Assembly (NCBI RefSeq): GCF_900411395.1
Contig: NZ_OXCQ01000004.1
Coordinates: forward strand, 62,001-126,000
DNA: 64,000 nt
DNA from: Streptococcus sp. 596553
Lineage (GTDB): Bacteria; Bacillota; Bacilli; Lactobacillales; Streptococcaceae
Direction: 5' to 3'
In this document: piece after piece, positions 19,055-29,103 of the stretch
Position numbering within the stretch: position 1 is the stretch's first letter
Layout of the letters: every line of letters starts with the position of its first letter
The notes under the pieces: generated by a model
The model's input: the letters and a program-made list of their open reading frames with translations, nothing else
Told to the model about the DNA's origin: nothing
The model's database searches: none
Made by a program: the position numbers and the translations under genes

Positions 19055-19072
19055 TGTTTTGATTGTAAAAGT
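19055..19072 (+). promoter_or_regulatory. FabT operator upstream of fabT (imperfect palindrome)
   Basis: The string TGTTTTGATTGTAAAAGT resembles the FabT site (TTTGATTNTCAAA type) with a degenerate right half. It sits just past the -10 box, around and downstream of the expected start point, where repressor binding would block initiation. Confidence 0.65.
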
Positions 19073-19098
19073 TTTTTTGAGAAGGAGGGATATGAAAA

Positions 19099-19533
19099 AT
19101 GGACTACCAACGAATTAATGAATATTTAACATCTATATTTAACAATGTCCTTGTCATTGAGGAAGTGAGCTTGAGAGGTAGTCGTTTCAAGGATATCTCC
19201 ATCAAAGAAATGCATACGATTGATGTGATTGGGAAATTCCCAGACGTGACACCAAGTCAAGTGTCAAAAGAGCTGATGGTGACTCTTGGGACAGTTACGA
19301 CTAGTTTGAATAATCTCGAACGCAAGGGTTACATTGAACGCATTCGCTCAGAGCAGGATCGTCGTGTGGTGCATCTACATTTGACAAAGAAGGGTCGCTT
19401 GGTTCATAGGTTGCATAAACGCTTCCACAAGGCCATGGTTGAAAAAATCATTGATGGTATGAGTAAGCAAGAAATTGATGTTATGAGCAAAGGTTTGACC
19501 AATCTTTACCAATTTTTGGAGGATTTGAAATAA
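19099..19533 (+). CDS. fabT: FabT, MarR-family repressor of fatty acid synthesis
   Basis: This 144-residue winged-helix regulator has a recognition region at about residues 52-75 ([28 protein letters not shown]) and a wing ([18 protein letters not shown]). Family knowledge: FabT binds DNA together with long-chain acyl-ACP and represses the fab/acc genes when fatty acids are available. The ribosome binding site GGAGGG (19084-19089) fits the ATG at 19099. The stop overlaps the fabH start (TAATG). Confidence 0.95.
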   Translation: MDYQRINEYLTSIFNNVLVIEEVSLRGSRFKDISIKEMHTIDVIGKFPDVTPSQVSKELMVTLGTVTTSLNNLERKGYIERIRSEQDRRVVHLHLTKKGRLVHRLHKRFHKAMVEKIIDGMSKQEIDVMSKGLTNLYQFLEDLK

Positions 19534-20507
19534 TGGCTTTTGCAAAAATAAGCCAGGTTGCTCATTATGTGCCAGAGCAAGTGGTTACAAATCACGACTT
19601 GGCTCAGATTATGGATACCAATGATGAGTGGATTTCAAGTCGGACGGGAATACGACAAAGGCATATTTCAAGAACAGAATCTACCAGTGATTTGGCTACG
19701 GAAGTTGCTAAGAAACTGATGACAAAAGCTGGAATCACAGGAGAGGAGCTGGATTTTATCATCCTAGCTACCATTACTCCTGATTCGATGATGCCCTCTA
19801 CAGCTGCTCGTGTTCAAGCTAATATTGGTGCTAATAAGGCCTTTGCTTTTGACCTAACAGCTGCCTGCAGTGGATTTGTATTTGCTCTTTCAACTGCTGA
19901 AAAATTTATCGCTTCTGGTCGCTTTCAAAAAGGCTTGGTGATTGGCAGTGAAACCCTCTCTAAAGCAGTCGATTGGTCGGACCGATCAACAGCTGTTTTG
20001 TTTGGAGATGGTGCTGGTGGTGTCTTGTTAGAAGCTAGCGATAAGCAACATTTCCTAGCTGAGAGTCTCAATAGCGATGGTTCACGAAGCGAGTGTCTAA
20101 CCTATGGACATTCAGGCCTGCATTCTCCATTTTCAGATCAAGAAAGTGCAGATTCATTTTTGAAGATGGATGGACGCGCAGTCTTTGATTTTGCTATTCG
20201 GGATGTAGCCAAGTCTATCAAACAAACTATTGAAGAATCTCCTATAGAGGCGACAGATTTGAATTATCTGCTACTTCATCAGGCTAATGACCGTATTTTG
20301 GATAAGATGGCTAGAAAAATCGGCGTCGACCGAGCCAAACTTCCAGCCAATATGATGGAATATGGCAATACCAGTGCAGCCAGTATCCCGATTTTACTTT
20401 CAGAGTGTGTGGAACAAGGTCTCATCCCTTTAGATGGTAGCCAGACTGTTCTACTATCAGGCTTCGGTGGAGGCTTGACATGGGGCACACTCATTCTTAC
20501 AATTTAG
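19533..20507 (+). CDS. fabH: 3-oxoacyl-ACP synthase III
   Basis: This enzyme condenses acetyl-CoA (or another starter) with malonyl-ACP to begin each fatty acid. The 324-residue thiolase-fold enzyme has the catalytic triad Cys112 (TAACSGFVF), His249 ([11 protein letters not shown]) and Asn279 (EYGNTSAAS). It overlaps the fabT stop by one base. acpP follows after 58 bases. Confidence 0.97.
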   Translation: MAFAKISQVAHYVPEQVVTNHDLAQIMDTNDEWISSRTGIRQRHISRTESTSDLATEVAKKLMTKAGITGEELDFIILATITPDSMMPSTAARVQANIGANKAFAFDLTAACSGFVFALSTAEKFIASGRFQKGLVIGSETLSKAVDWSDRSTAVLFGDGAGGVLLEASDKQHFLAESLNSDGSRSECLTYGHSGLHSPFSDQESADSFLKMDGRAVFDFAIRDVAKSIKQTIEESPIEATDLNYLLLHQANDRILDKMARKIGVDRAKLPANMMEYGNTSAASIPILLSECVEQGLIPLDGSQTVLLSGFGGGLTWGTLILTI

Positions 20508-20565
20508 GTAATCATGTGGTGAACACATTGTTATAAAAAACTATTTATTTTAAAGGAGTCCTATC

Positions 20566-20790
20566 ATGGCAGTATTTGAAAAAGTACAAGAAATTATCGT
20601 TGAAGAACTTGGAAAAGACGCATCAGAAGTAACACTTGAATCAACTTTTGATGATTTGGACGCAGATTCATTGGACTTGTTCCAAGTAATCTCAGAAATC
20701 GAAGATGCTTTTGATATCCAAATCGAAGCAGAAGATGACTTGAAAACAGTTGGTGACTTGGTTGCCTACGTTGAAGAGCAAACAAAATAA
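20566..20790 (+). CDS. acpP: Acyl carrier protein
   Basis: This acidic 74-residue protein carries growing acyl chains. The phosphopantetheine attachment site is Ser35 in DADSLDLFQ. Strongly biased codons and a clear ribosome binding site (AAGGAG) suggest abundant expression. Its TAA stop directly abuts a BOX element. The BOX element and the second FabT operator separate it from fabK, so transcription may be partly split here. Confidence 0.97.
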   Translation: MAVFEKVQEIIVEELGKDASEVTLESTFDDLDADSLDLFQVISEIEDAFDIQIEAEDDLKTVGDLVAYVEEQTK

Positions 20791-20894
20791 TACTCAATGA
20801 AAATCAAAGAGCAAACTAGGAAGTTAGCCTCAGGCTGTACTTGAGTACGGCAAGGTGACGCTGACGTGGTTTGAATTTGATTTTCGAAGAGTAT
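20790..20894 (-). repeat. BOX element between acpP and fabK (inverted orientation)
   Basis: Read on the plus strand it starts ATACTCAATGAAAATC (boxC end) and ends ATTTTCGAAGAGTAT (boxA end), with TACGGCAAGGTGACGCTGAC inside, nearly identical to the classical BOX-PCR primer region. It begins at the last base of the acpP stop codon. Confidence 0.93.
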
Positions 20895-20949
20895 AAGCAG
20901 AATATGAATAGAAGGAGTAGGGAAACCCGCTCCCTCTTGTTTAGGCAAT

Positions 20950-20966
20950 AGTTTGATTTTCAAATT
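20950..20966 (+). promoter_or_regulatory. FabT operator upstream of fabK (near-perfect palindrome)
   Basis: AGTTTGATTTTCAAATT is close to the ideal FabT palindrome and lies 47 bases before fabK. It is better conserved than the site before fabT, suggesting tight control of the fabK-accA transcript. Confidence 0.8.
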
Positions 20967-21012
20967 ATGACAGTATCGAACTATTACGTAAGCAAGAAAC
21001 GATGGAGGCACT

Positions 21013-21987
21013 ATGAAAACGCGTATTACAGAATTATTGAATATTGAGTATCCTATTTTTCAAGGAGGAATGGCCTGGGTCGCTGATGGTGATTTGGCAG
21101 GGGCTGTTTCCAAGGCTGGAGGACTAGGGATTATCGGTGGGGGGAATGCCCCTAAAGAAGTTGTCAAGGCAAATATTGACAAAATCAAATCATTAACGGA
21201 TAAACCCTTTGGTGTCAACATCATGCTCTTGTCTCCCTTTGTGGAAGATATTGTAGACCTTGTTATCGAGGAAGGTGTTAAGGTAGTGACAACAGGCGCA
21301 GGAAATCCTGGTAAATACATGGAACGATTTCATGAAGCAGGGATTACAGTCATTCCTGTTGTACCAAGTGTTGCCCTAGCTAAACGAATGGAAAAAATTG
21401 GTGCGGACGCTGTTATCGCAGAAGGAATGGAAGCTGGGGGACATATCGGTAAATTAACAACCATGACCTTGGTGCGTCAAGTGGCGGCAGCTGTATCTAT
21501 CCCTGTTATTGCTGCAGGAGGGATTGCGGATGGTGAAGGTGCTGCGGCTGGCTTTATGCTAGGTGCAGAGGCTGTTCAGGTTGGAACTCGCTTTGTCGTT
21601 GCAAAAGAGTCTAATGCCCATCCAAATTATAAGGCCAAAATTTTAAAAGCTAGAGATATTGATACTACGATTTCAGCTCAACACTTTGGACATGCTGTTC
21701 GAGCTATTAAAAACCAATTGACTCGTGATTTTGAAAAAGCTGAGAAAGATGCCTTTAAACAAGAAAATCCAGATTTAGAAATTTTTGAACAAATGGGAGC
21801 AGGTGCACTAGCCAAAGCAGTTGTTCACGGTGATGTGGATGGCGGATCTGTTATGGCAGGTCAGATTGCAGGGCTTGTTTCCAAAGAAGAAACCGTTGAA
21901 GAAATCTTAAAAGATTTGTATTACGGAGCAGCTAAGAAAATTCAAGAAGAAGCCTCTCGTTGGGCAGGAGTTGTAAGAAATGACTAA
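21013..21987 (+). CDS. fabK: Enoyl-ACP reductase II (FMN-dependent)
   Basis: This enzyme reduces enoyl-ACP in the last step of each elongation cycle. The 324-residue TIM-barrel flavoprotein has the FabK-type nitronate-monooxygenase-like pattern: PIFQGGMAWVADGDLAGAVS at the start, EGMEAGGHIG, and the FMN phosphate-binding region AAGGIADGEG. Streptococci use FabK instead of FabI, which is why they resist triclosan. The ribosome binding site is GGAGG. Its end overlaps fabD by 8 bases. Confidence 0.96.
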   Translation: MKTRITELLNIEYPIFQGGMAWVADGDLAGAVSKAGGLGIIGGGNAPKEVVKANIDKIKSLTDKPFGVNIMLLSPFVEDIVDLVIEEGVKVVTTGAGNPGKYMERFHEAGITVIPVVPSVALAKRMEKIGADAVIAEGMEAGGHIGKLTTMTLVRQVAAAVSIPVIAAGGIADGEGAAAGFMLGAEAVQVGTRFVVAKESNAHPNYKAKILKARDIDTTISAQHFGHAVRAIKNQLTRDFEKAEKDAFKQENPDLEIFEQMGAGALAKAVVHGDVDGGSVMAGQIAGLVSKEETVEEILKDLYYGAAKKIQEEASRWAGVVRND

Positions 21988-22903
21988 AACGGCCTTTTTA
22001 TTTGCTGGCCAAGGTGCCCAGTATCTAGGTATGGGACGGGATCTCTATGATCACTACTCTATTGTCAAAGAAACGATTGATCAAGCGAGTCAGGTACTCG
22101 GTTATGATTTGCGTTATCTCATTGATACGGAAGAAGCAAAACTTAACCATACCCGCTATACGCAACCAGCTATTTTAGCGACTTCAGTTGCTATTTACCG
22201 TTTATTGCAAGAAAAGGGCTATCAGCCTGATATGGTTGCTGGTTTGTCTCTTGGGGAATATTCTGCCTTGGTGGCCAGTGGCACCTTGGATTTTGAAGAT
22301 GCGGTAGCCTTGGTCGCTAAGCGTGGCGCCTATATGGAAGAAGCGGCTCCTGCTGGCTCTGGCAAGATGGTAGTGGTTCTCAATACGCCAGTAGAGGTTA
22401 TTGAAGAAGTCTGTCAAAAAGCTTCTGAACTTGGAGTGGTTACCCCAGCCAACTATAATACACCTGCACAAATCGTGATTGGTGGAGAAGTGGCTGCAGT
22501 TGATCGAGCTGTTGAACTCTTGCAGGAAGCAGGAGCTAAACGCTTGATTCCTCTCAAGGTTTCAGGTCCCTTTCATACCGCTCTCCTTGAGCCTGCTAGT
22601 CAGAAACTAGCTGAAACTCTAGCTCAGGTAAGTTTTTCAGATTTCACTTGTCCCCTAGTCGGCAATACAGAAGCTACAGTTATGAAAAAAGAAGACATTG
22701 CTCAACTCTTGACGCGTCAGGTCAAGGAACCAGTTCGTTTTTATGAAAGTATTGCAGTTATGCAAGAAGCAGGAGTAACCAACTTTATCGAGATTGGACC
22801 GGGGAAAGTCTTGTCAGGCTTTGTCAAAAAAATTGATAAAACGGCTAAACTAGCTAATGTTGAAGATCAGGCGAGTTTGGAAGCCTTGCTAGAAAACGAG
22901 TAA
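21980..22903 (+). CDS. fabD: Malonyl-CoA:ACP transacylase
   Basis: This enzyme transfers malonyl groups from CoA to ACP. The 307-residue protein has the alpha/beta hydrolase-like active site Ser90 in GLSLGEYSAL, His199 in SGPFHTALL, and the N-terminal FAGQGAQYLGMG loop. It overlaps fabK by 8 bases and precedes fabG by 40 bases. Confidence 0.96.
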   Translation: MTKTAFLFAGQGAQYLGMGRDLYDHYSIVKETIDQASQVLGYDLRYLIDTEEAKLNHTRYTQPAILATSVAIYRLLQEKGYQPDMVAGLSLGEYSALVASGTLDFEDAVALVAKRGAYMEEAAPAGSGKMVVVLNTPVEVIEEVCQKASELGVVTPANYNTPAQIVIGGEVAAVDRAVELLQEAGAKRLIPLKVSGPFHTALLEPASQKLAETLAQVSFSDFTCPLVGNTEATVMKKEDIAQLLTRQVKEPVRFYESIAVMQEAGVTNFIEIGPGKVLSGFVKKIDKTAKLANVEDQASLEALLENE

Positions 22904-22943
22904 TCCCTTCTCCCACAAATATAAGAGGAAACAGGAGAAAAGA

Positions 22944-23675
22944 ATGCAACTAAAAAATAAAAATATCTTTATTACAGGTTCGAGTCGTGGTATTGGTCTT
23001 GCCATTGCCCACAAGTTTGCTCAAGCAGGAGCCAACATTGTTTTAAACAGTCGTGGTGCCATTTCAGAAGAATTGCTCGCTGAGTTTGCAGACTATGGTG
23101 TCAAGGTGGTTCCTATATCAGGAGACGTGTCAGATTTTGCAGACGCTAAGCGTATGGTTGATCAAGCTATTGTAGAGCTGGGTTCAGTAGATGTTTTGGT
23201 CAACAATGCAGGGATTACCCAAGATACCCTGATGCTCAAGATGACAGAAGCAGATTTTGAAAAAGTGCTTAAAGTGAATCTGACTGGTGCCTTTAACATG
23301 ACACAATCAGTCTTGAAACCGATGATAAAAGCCAGAGAAGGTGCTATCATTAATATGTCTAGTGTTGTTGGTTTGATGGGAAATATCGGTCAAGCTAACT
23401 ATGCTGCTTCTAAGGCTGGCTTGATTGGTTTTACCAAGTCTGTGGCGCGTGAAGTGGCCAATCGCAATATCAGGGTTAATGCTATTGCACCAGGAATGAT
23501 TGAGTCTGATATGACAGCTGTCCTATCAGACAAGGTAAAAGATGCCATGCTGGCGCAAATTCCTATGAAAGAATTTGGTCAGGCAGAGCAGGTTGCAGAT
23601 TTGACAGTATTTTTAGCAGGCCAAGATTATCTAACTGGTCAAGTGGTTGCCATTGATGGTGGCCTCAGTATGTAG
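22944..23675 (+). CDS. fabG: 3-oxoacyl-ACP reductase
   Basis: This NADPH-dependent short-chain dehydrogenase of 243 residues has the nucleotide-binding motif TGSSRGIG (about residues 11-18), NNAG, and the catalytic residues Ser140, Tyr153 and Lys157 (YAASKAG). It reduces the ketoacyl-ACP made by FabF and FabH. The ribosome binding site is AGGAG. Confidence 0.97.
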   Translation: MQLKNKNIFITGSSRGIGLAIAHKFAQAGANIVLNSRGAISEELLAEFADYGVKVVPISGDVSDFADAKRMVDQAIVELGSVDVLVNNAGITQDTLMLKMTEADFEKVLKVNLTGAFNMTQSVLKPMIKAREGAIINMSSVVGLMGNIGQANYAASKAGLIGFTKSVAREVANRNIRVNAIAPGMIESDMTAVLSDKVKDAMLAQIPMKEFGQAEQVADLTVFLAGQDYLTGQVVAIDGGLSM

Positions 23676-23695
23676 AGAAGCTAGAGGTAAAAAAG

Positions 23696-24931
23696 ATGAA
23701 ACTAAATCGCGTAGTAGTAACAGGTTATGGAGTAACATCTCCAATCGGAAATACACCAGAAGAATTTTGGAATAGTTTGACAAGTGGAAAAATCGGAATT
23801 GGTCAAATTACAAAATTTGATCATAGTGACTTTGATGTGCATAATGCGGCAGAAATCCAAGATTTTCCTTTTGATAAATACTTTGTAAAGAAAGATACTA
23901 ATCGTTTCGATAACTATTCTTTATATGCCTTGTATGCAGCTCAAGAAGCTGTCAATCATGCAGGTCTTGATGTAGAGGCCCTTGATAAAGATCGTTTTGG
24001 TGTTATTGTTGCCTCAGGTATTGGTGGAATCAAAGAAATTGAAGATCAAGTGCTTCGCCTAAATGACAAAGGACCAAAACGTGTGAAACCATTGACCCTT
24101 CCAAAAGCCTTGCCAAATATGGCTTCAGGAAATGTTGCTATGCGTTTTGGAGCAAACGGTGTTTGTAAATCCATCAATACTGCCTGCGCTTCATCAAATG
24201 ACGCGATTGGGGATGCCTTCCGCTCAATTAAGTTTGGTTTCCAAGATGTTATGTTGGTAGGTGGTTCAGAAGCTTCTATTACCCCTTTTGCTATTGCTGG
24301 TTTCCAAGCCCTGACAGCTCTCTCTACTACAGAGGATCCAACTCGTGCTTCTATTCCATTTGATAAGGACCGTAACGGTTTTGTTATGGGTGAAGGTTCA
24401 GGGATGTTGGTTCTTGAAAGTCTGGAACACGCTGAAAAACGTGGGGCAACTATCCTTGCTGAAGTGGTTGGTTATGGAAATACCTGTGATGCCTACCACA
24501 TGACTTCACCACATCCAGAAGGTCAAGGAGCTATCAAGGCCATCAAACTAGCCTTGGAAGAAGCTGAGATTTCTCCAGAGCAAGTAGCCTATGTCAATGC
24601 TCACGGAACATCAACTCCTGCTAATGAAAAAGGAGAAAGTGGTGCGATCGTAGCTGTTCTTGGTAAGGAAGTGCCTGTATCATCAACCAAGTCTTTCACA
24701 GGACATTTGCTAGGTGCTGCAGGTGCGGTAGAAGCTATCGTCACAATTGAAGCTATGCGTCATAACTTTGTACCAATGACAGCTGGCACAAGCGAAGTAT
24801 CAGACTATATCGAAGCCAATGTCGTTTATGGACAAGGCTTGGAGCAAGAAATTCCATACGCTATTTCAAATACCTTTGGTTTTGGTGGCCACAATGCAGT
24901 TCTTGCTTTCAAACGTTGGGAGAATAAATAA
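23696..24931 (+). CDS. fabF: 3-oxoacyl-ACP synthase II
   Basis: This chain-elongating condensing enzyme of 411 residues has the triad Cys164 (NTACASSND), His303 (VNAHGTSTP) and His337 (SFTGHLLGAAGA), with the C-terminal glycine-rich loop NTFGFGGHNA. It works on both saturated and unsaturated intermediates and competes with FabK for the FabM product. accB starts 2 bases after the stop. Confidence 0.97.
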   Translation: MKLNRVVVTGYGVTSPIGNTPEEFWNSLTSGKIGIGQITKFDHSDFDVHNAAEIQDFPFDKYFVKKDTNRFDNYSLYALYAAQEAVNHAGLDVEALDKDRFGVIVASGIGGIKEIEDQVLRLNDKGPKRVKPLTLPKALPNMASGNVAMRFGANGVCKSINTACASSNDAIGDAFRSIKFGFQDVMLVGGSEASITPFAIAGFQALTALSTTEDPTRASIPFDKDRNGFVMGEGSGMLVLESLEHAEKRGATILAEVVGYGNTCDAYHMTSPHPEGQGAIKAIKLALEEAEISPEQVAYVNAHGTSTPANEKGESGAIVAVLGKEVPVSSTKSFTGHLLGAAGAVEAIVTIEAMRHNFVPMTAGTSEVSDYIEANVVYGQGLEQEIPYAISNTFGFGGHNAVLAFKRWENK

Positions 24932-24933
24932 GT

Positions 24934-25419
24934 ATGAATTTAAACGATATTAAAGACTTGATGGCCCAATTTGACCGGTCAAGTTTGAGAGAATTTTCTT
25001 ATAAAAATGGGACGGATGAGTTGCAGTTCAGCAAGAATGAAGCTAGACTTGTGCCTGAAGTTACAGCTCAAGTCGCTCCAGCACCCGTTCAAGCAACACC
25101 GAGTCCAGTAGCTCCTACATCTGCTCCAGCAGAAACTGTAGTGGAAGAAACTTCAGCGCCAGCTGAAGCAAGTGTGGCTGCTGAGGGAGATATTGTAGAG
25201 AGCCCACTTGTTGGGGTGGCTTACTTGGCTGCTGGCCCAGATAAACCTGCCTTCGTTACAGTTGGTGATAGTGTCAAAAAAGGTCAAACACTAGTGATTA
25301 TCGAAGCCATGAAAGTCATGAATGAAATCCCAGCTCCTAAGGATGGTGTGGTAACGGAAATTCTTGTTTCTAACGAAGAAATGGTTGAGTTTGGTAAAGG
25401 ATTGGTACGCATCAAATGA
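24934..25419 (+). CDS. accB: Biotin carboxyl carrier protein of acetyl-CoA carboxylase
   Basis: The 161-residue protein has a flexible Ala/Pro/Glu-rich linker (about residues 40-88) and a biotinyl domain. The biotin is attached to Lys127 in the EAMKVMNEI motif. It forms the carrier subunit of acetyl-CoA carboxylase with AccC, AccD and AccA, all encoded downstream. Its end overlaps fabZ by four bases (ATGA). Confidence 0.97.
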   Translation: MNLNDIKDLMAQFDRSSLREFSYKNGTDELQFSKNEARLVPEVTAQVAPAPVQATPSPVAPTSAPAETVVEETSAPAEASVAAEGDIVESPLVGVAYLAAGPDKPAFVTVGDSVKKGQTLVIIEAMKVMNEIPAPKDGVVTEILVSNEEMVEFGKGLVRIK

Positions 25420-25838
25420 TCGATATTCAAGGAATCAAAGAAGCCCTTCCCCACCGTTATCCTATGCTCCTAGTGGACCGTGTGTTGGAAGTGAGCGAGG
25501 ATACTATTGTTGCTATCAAAAATGTGACCATCAACGAGCCTTTCTTTAACGGTCACTTTCCTCAATATCCAGTTATGCCAGGTGTTCTGATCATGGAAGC
25601 CTTGGCGCAAACAGCTGGTGTGTTGGAGTTGTCAAAACCTGAAAATAAAGGAAAACTGGTCTTTTACGCTGGTATGGATAAGGTCAAATTCAAGAAGCAA
25701 GTTGTACCAGGCGACCAATTGGTTATGACAGCGACTTTTGTAAAACGTCGTGGCACCATAGCCGTGGTTGAAGCAAAGGCTGAAGTGGATGGCAAGCTTG
25801 CAGCTAGTGGTACTCTTACCTTTGCAATTGGGAACTAA
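25416..25838 (+). CDS. fabZ: 3-hydroxyacyl-ACP dehydratase
   Basis: This 140-residue hotdog-fold dehydratase has the catalytic His47 ([14 protein letters not shown]) and Glu61 (IMEALAQ). It converts hydroxyacyl-ACP to trans-2-enoyl-ACP, the substrate of both FabK and FabM. It overlaps accB and is followed after 11 bases by accC. Confidence 0.97.
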   Translation: MIDIQGIKEALPHRYPMLLVDRVLEVSEDTIVAIKNVTINEPFFNGHFPQYPVMPGVLIMEALAQTAGVLELSKPENKGKLVFYAGMDKVKFKKQVVPGDQLVMTATFVKRRGTIAVVEAKAEVDGKLAASGTLTFAIGN

Positions 25839-25849
25839 GGAGGTTCTCC

Positions 25850-27217
25850 ATGTTTCGAAAAATTTTAATTGCCAATCGTGGTGAAATTGCGGTTCGTATT
25901 ATTCGTGCGGCGCGTGAATTGGGGATTGCGACGGTGGCGGTTTATTCAACTGCTGATAAGGAAGCCCTTCATACGCTTTTAGCAGATGAAGCAGTTTGTA
26001 TCGGCCCTGGTAAGGCAACAGAGTCTTATCTCAATATCAATGCGGTTCTATCGGCTGCAGTCTTGACTGAAGCAGAAGCCATTCACCCCGGTTTTGGATT
26101 TCTCAGTGAAAATTCCAAATTTGCGACCATGTGTGAAGAAGTTGGTATCAAGTTTATCGGCCCATCTGGTCATGTCATGGATATGATGGGGGATAAAATC
26201 AATGCGCGTGCTCAGATGATTAAGGCTGGTGTGCCTGTCATTCCAGGTTCAGATGGAGAAGTGCATAACTCTGAGGAAGCCTTGATTGTTGCTGAAAAAA
26301 TTGGCTATCCTGTTATGCTCAAGGCTTCAGCAGGTGGAGGTGGTAAAGGGATTCGTAAGGTTGAAAAACCAGAGGACCTCGTATCAGCTTTTGAGACCGC
26401 CTCTAGTGAAGCCAAGGCCAATTATGGCAATGGTGCCATGTACATAGAACGGGTTATCTATCCAGCTCGTCACATCGAGGTTCAAATCCTAGGAGATGAA
26501 CACGGGAATGTAATCCACTTGGGGGAACGGGATTGCTCTCTTCAACGGAATAACCAAAAGGTTTTAGAAGAAAGTCCTTCGATTGCAATCGGAAAAACGC
26601 TACGTCATGAAATAGGTGCTGCGGCTGTTCGAGCTGCAGAGTCTGTTGGCTATGAGAATGCAGGAACCATTGAGTTTTTGCTTGATGAAGCAAGTAGCAA
26701 TTTCTACTTCATGGAAATGAATACTCGTGTACAAGTAGAACATCCAGTAACAGAGTTTGTTTCAGGTGTGGATATCGTTAAGGAACAGATTCGCATTGCG
26801 GCAGGTCAGCCTTTGTCTGTTAAGCAAGAAGATATTGTCCTACGCGGTCATGCCATCGAGTGTCGTATCAATGCAGAAAATCCAGCCTTTAACTTTGCCC
26901 CAAGTCCAGGTAAGATCACCAATCTCTATCTTCCAAGTGGAGGAGTTGGCTTGCGCGTGGATTCAGCAGTTTATCCAGGTTATACCATTCCACCTTATTA
27001 TGATAGTATGATTGCTAAAATCATCGTTCACGGTGAAAATCGTTTTGATGCCTTGATGAAAATGCAACGTGCTCTCTATGAATTAGAGATTGAAGGGGTG
27101 CAGACCAATGCAGATTTCCAGCTTGACCTCATTTCAGATCGCAATGTCATTGCTGGAGATTATGATACTTCCTTCTTGATGGAAACCTTTTTACCCAAGT
27201 ATCAAGAAAAAGAATAA
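25850..27217 (+). CDS. accC: Biotin carboxylase subunit of acetyl-CoA carboxylase
   Basis: This ATP-grasp enzyme of 455 residues carboxylates the biotin on AccB. Visible signatures are MFRKILIANRGEIAVRI at the N-terminus, the glycine-rich ATP loop KASAGGGGKGIR (about residues 159-170), and EMNTRVQVEHPVTE in the catalytic part. The ribosome binding site is AAGGAGG. Confidence 0.97.
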   Translation: MFRKILIANRGEIAVRIIRAARELGIATVAVYSTADKEALHTLLADEAVCIGPGKATESYLNINAVLSAAVLTEAEAIHPGFGFLSENSKFATMCEEVGIKFIGPSGHVMDMMGDKINARAQMIKAGVPVIPGSDGEVHNSEEALIVAEKIGYPVMLKASAGGGGKGIRKVEKPEDLVSAFETASSEAKANYGNGAMYIERVIYPARHIEVQILGDEHGNVIHLGERDCSLQRNNQKVLEESPSIAIGKTLRHEIGAAAVRAAESVGYENAGTIEFLLDEASSNFYFMEMNTRVQVEHPVTEFVSGVDIVKEQIRIAAGQPLSVKQEDIVLRGHAIECRINAENPAFNFAPSPGKITNLYLPSGGVGLRVDSAVYPGYTIPPYYDSMIAKIIVHGENRFDALMKMQRALYELEIEGVQTNADFQLDLISDRNVIAGDYDTSFLMETFLPKYQEKE

Positions 27218-27253
27218 AATGATTTCAAGAGTTTAAACCGAAAAGGGGAATCA

Positions 27254-28120
27254 ATGGCTCTATTTAGTAAAAAAGATAAGTATATTCGAATCAATCCCAA
27301 TCGTTCGGTTAGGGAAAAACCTCAAGCTAAGCCAGAGGTTCCAGATGAATTATTCTCCCAGTGTCCGGGTTGTAAGCATACCATTTATCAGAAGGATCTG
27401 GGAAGTGAGCGTATCTGTCCGCACTGTAGCTATACCTTTCGTATTTCTGCCCAAGAACGCTTGGCTTTGACGATTGATATGGGAACCTTCAAGGAATTGT
27501 TTACAGGGATTGAAAGTAAGGATCCCTTGCATTTCCCTGGTTATCAAAAGAAACTAGCAACCATGCGTGAAAAAACAGGGCTGGATGAAGCTGTTGTGAC
27601 AGGAACAGCTCTTATTAAGGGTCAGACTGTGGCTCTTGGGATAATGGATTCCAACTTTATCATGGCTTCTATGGGTACAGTTGTAGGGGAAAAAATCACT
27701 CGCTTGTTTGAGTATGCGACTGTTGAAAAATTGCCAGTTGTCCTCTTCACAGCCTCTGGTGGAGCCCGTATGCAGGAAGGAATTATGAGTCTCATGCAGA
27801 TGGCCAAGATTTCTGCAGCGGTTAAACGGCATTCAAATGCTGGTCTCTTTTACCTGACCATTTTGACAGATCCAACGACAGGTGGTGTAACAGCTTCTTT
27901 CGCTATGGAAGGCGATATCATTCTAGCTGAACCACAAAGTTTGGTTGGTTTTGCTGGGCGTCGTGTCATTGAAAATACGGTTCGTGAAAGCTTGCCTGAG
28001 GATTTCCAAAAGGCGGAATTCCTATTGGAACATGGCTTTGTGGATGCGATTGTCAAAAGAAGAGACTTGCCAGATACCATTGCTAGCCTAGTCAGATTGC
28101 ACGGAGGGAGTCCTAGATGA
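27254..28120 (+). CDS. accD: Acetyl-CoA carboxylase carboxyltransferase beta subunit
   Basis: This 288-residue protein has an N-terminal four-cysteine zinc ribbon (CPGCKHTIY with [10 protein letters not shown], about residues 37-60) and a crotonase-fold core ([10 protein letters not shown], about 177-186). With AccA it transfers the carboxyl group to acetyl-CoA to make malonyl-CoA. It overlaps accA by four bases. Confidence 0.97.
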   Translation: MALFSKKDKYIRINPNRSVREKPQAKPEVPDELFSQCPGCKHTIYQKDLGSERICPHCSYTFRISAQERLALTIDMGTFKELFTGIESKDPLHFPGYQKKLATMREKTGLDEAVVTGTALIKGQTVALGIMDSNFIMASMGTVVGEKITRLFEYATVEKLPVVLFTASGGARMQEGIMSLMQMAKISAAVKRHSNAGLFYLTILTDPTTGGVTASFAMEGDIILAEPQSLVGFAGRRVIENTVRESLPEDFQKAEFLLEHGFVDAIVKRRDLPDTIASLVRLHGGSPR

Positions 28121-28884
28121 ATATTGCAAAAATAGTCAGAGAAGCGCGTGAGCAGAGTCGCTTGACAAGCTTGGACTTTGCGACAGGCATTTTTGATAAA
28201 TTTATCCAATTACACGGTGACCGTTCTTTTCGTGATGATGGTGCAGTTGTTGGTGGTATTGGTTGGCTTGGAGATCAAGCTGTAACAGTGGTTGGTATCC
28301 AAAAAGGCAAGAGTTTACAAGATAATCTAAAACGGAATTTTGGACAACCGCATCCAGAAGGCTACCGTAAGGCTCTGCGGTTGATGAAACAGGCTGAAAA
28401 GTTTAGCCGTCCAGTTGTGACCTTTATCAATACAGCAGGAGCCTATCCTGGTGTCGGAGCAGAAGAACGTGGTCAAGGGGAAGCTATCGCTCGCAATCTC
28501 ATGGAAATGAGTGACCTGAAAGTTCCGATTATCGCCATTATTATCGGTGAAGGTGGTTCAGGTGGGGCTCTGGCTCTAGCAGTCGCAGACCGTGTCTGGA
28601 TGCTGGAAAATTCTATTTATGCCATTCTTAGTCCAGAAGGCTTTGCTTCCATTCTATGGAAGGATGGCAGCCGTGCCATGGAAGCGGCAGAACTGATGAA
28701 AATCACTTCACATGAGCTGTTAGAAATGGACGTGGTAGATAAGGTGATTTCTGAAGCAGGACGTTCTAGTAAGGAACTGATTAAGAGTGTCAAAAAAGAA
28801 CTCCAAGATGAGCTAGCTCTACTTTCACAAAAACCGCTAGAAGAGCTGTTGGAAGAGCGCTATCAACGGTTTAGAAAATACTAA
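28117..28884 (+). CDS. accA: Acetyl-CoA carboxylase carboxyltransferase alpha subunit
   Basis: This partner of AccD has 255 residues. The crotonase-fold carboxyltransferase core shows [20 protein letters not shown] and [14 protein letters not shown]. It is the last gene of the fatty acid cluster. Its TAA stop touches a BOX element, and a strong terminator follows about 120 bases later. Confidence 0.97.
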   Translation: MNIAKIVREAREQSRLTSLDFATGIFDKFIQLHGDRSFRDDGAVVGGIGWLGDQAVTVVGIQKGKSLQDNLKRNFGQPHPEGYRKALRLMKQAEKFSRPVVTFINTAGAYPGVGAEERGQGEAIARNLMEMSDLKVPIIAIIIGEGGSGGALALAVADRVWMLENSIYAILSPEGFASILWKDGSRAMEAAELMKITSHELLEMDVVDKVISEAGRSSKELIKSVKKELQDELALLSQKPLEELLEERYQRFRKY

Positions 28885-28988
28885 TACTCTTCGAAAATCA
28901 AATTCAAACCACGTCAGCTTCGCCTTGCCGTACTCAAGTACTGCCTACGGCTAGCTTCCTAGTTTGCTCTTTGATTTTCATTGAGTAT
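28884..28988 (+). repeat. BOX element directly after accA
   Basis: It runs from ATACTCTTCGAAAATC to TTGATTTTCATTGAGTAT with the boxA core CACGTCAGCTTCGCCTTGCC and no complete boxB. Its first base is the last base of the accA stop. Confidence 0.93.
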
Positions 28989-29002
28989 AATTCTTTAGAA
29001 TA

Positions 29003-29041
29003 CATAAAAACTAGAACTGGCAGTCAGTTCTAGTTTTTATG
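29003..29041. terminator. Strong bidirectional terminator ending the FASII cluster
   Basis: A perfect 17-bp stem (29003-29019 with 29025-29041, core AAAAACTAGAACTG) with a 5-base loop and A/T runs at both ends. It lies between the convergent accA and nusB units. Confidence 0.9.
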
Positions 29042-29103
29042 TGGTTCTTACTCTGTATCAAGGATGAAGTAAAAGGTGCTAGGAAAACCAAACACCTTTT
29101 CGA

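Noticed and set aside
19092..19118. Tiny out-of-frame frame (8 codons) overlapping the fabT start
   Set aside because: Its ATG is only 2 bases from the GGAGGG site, too close for efficient initiation, whereas fabT's ATG has proper spacing.
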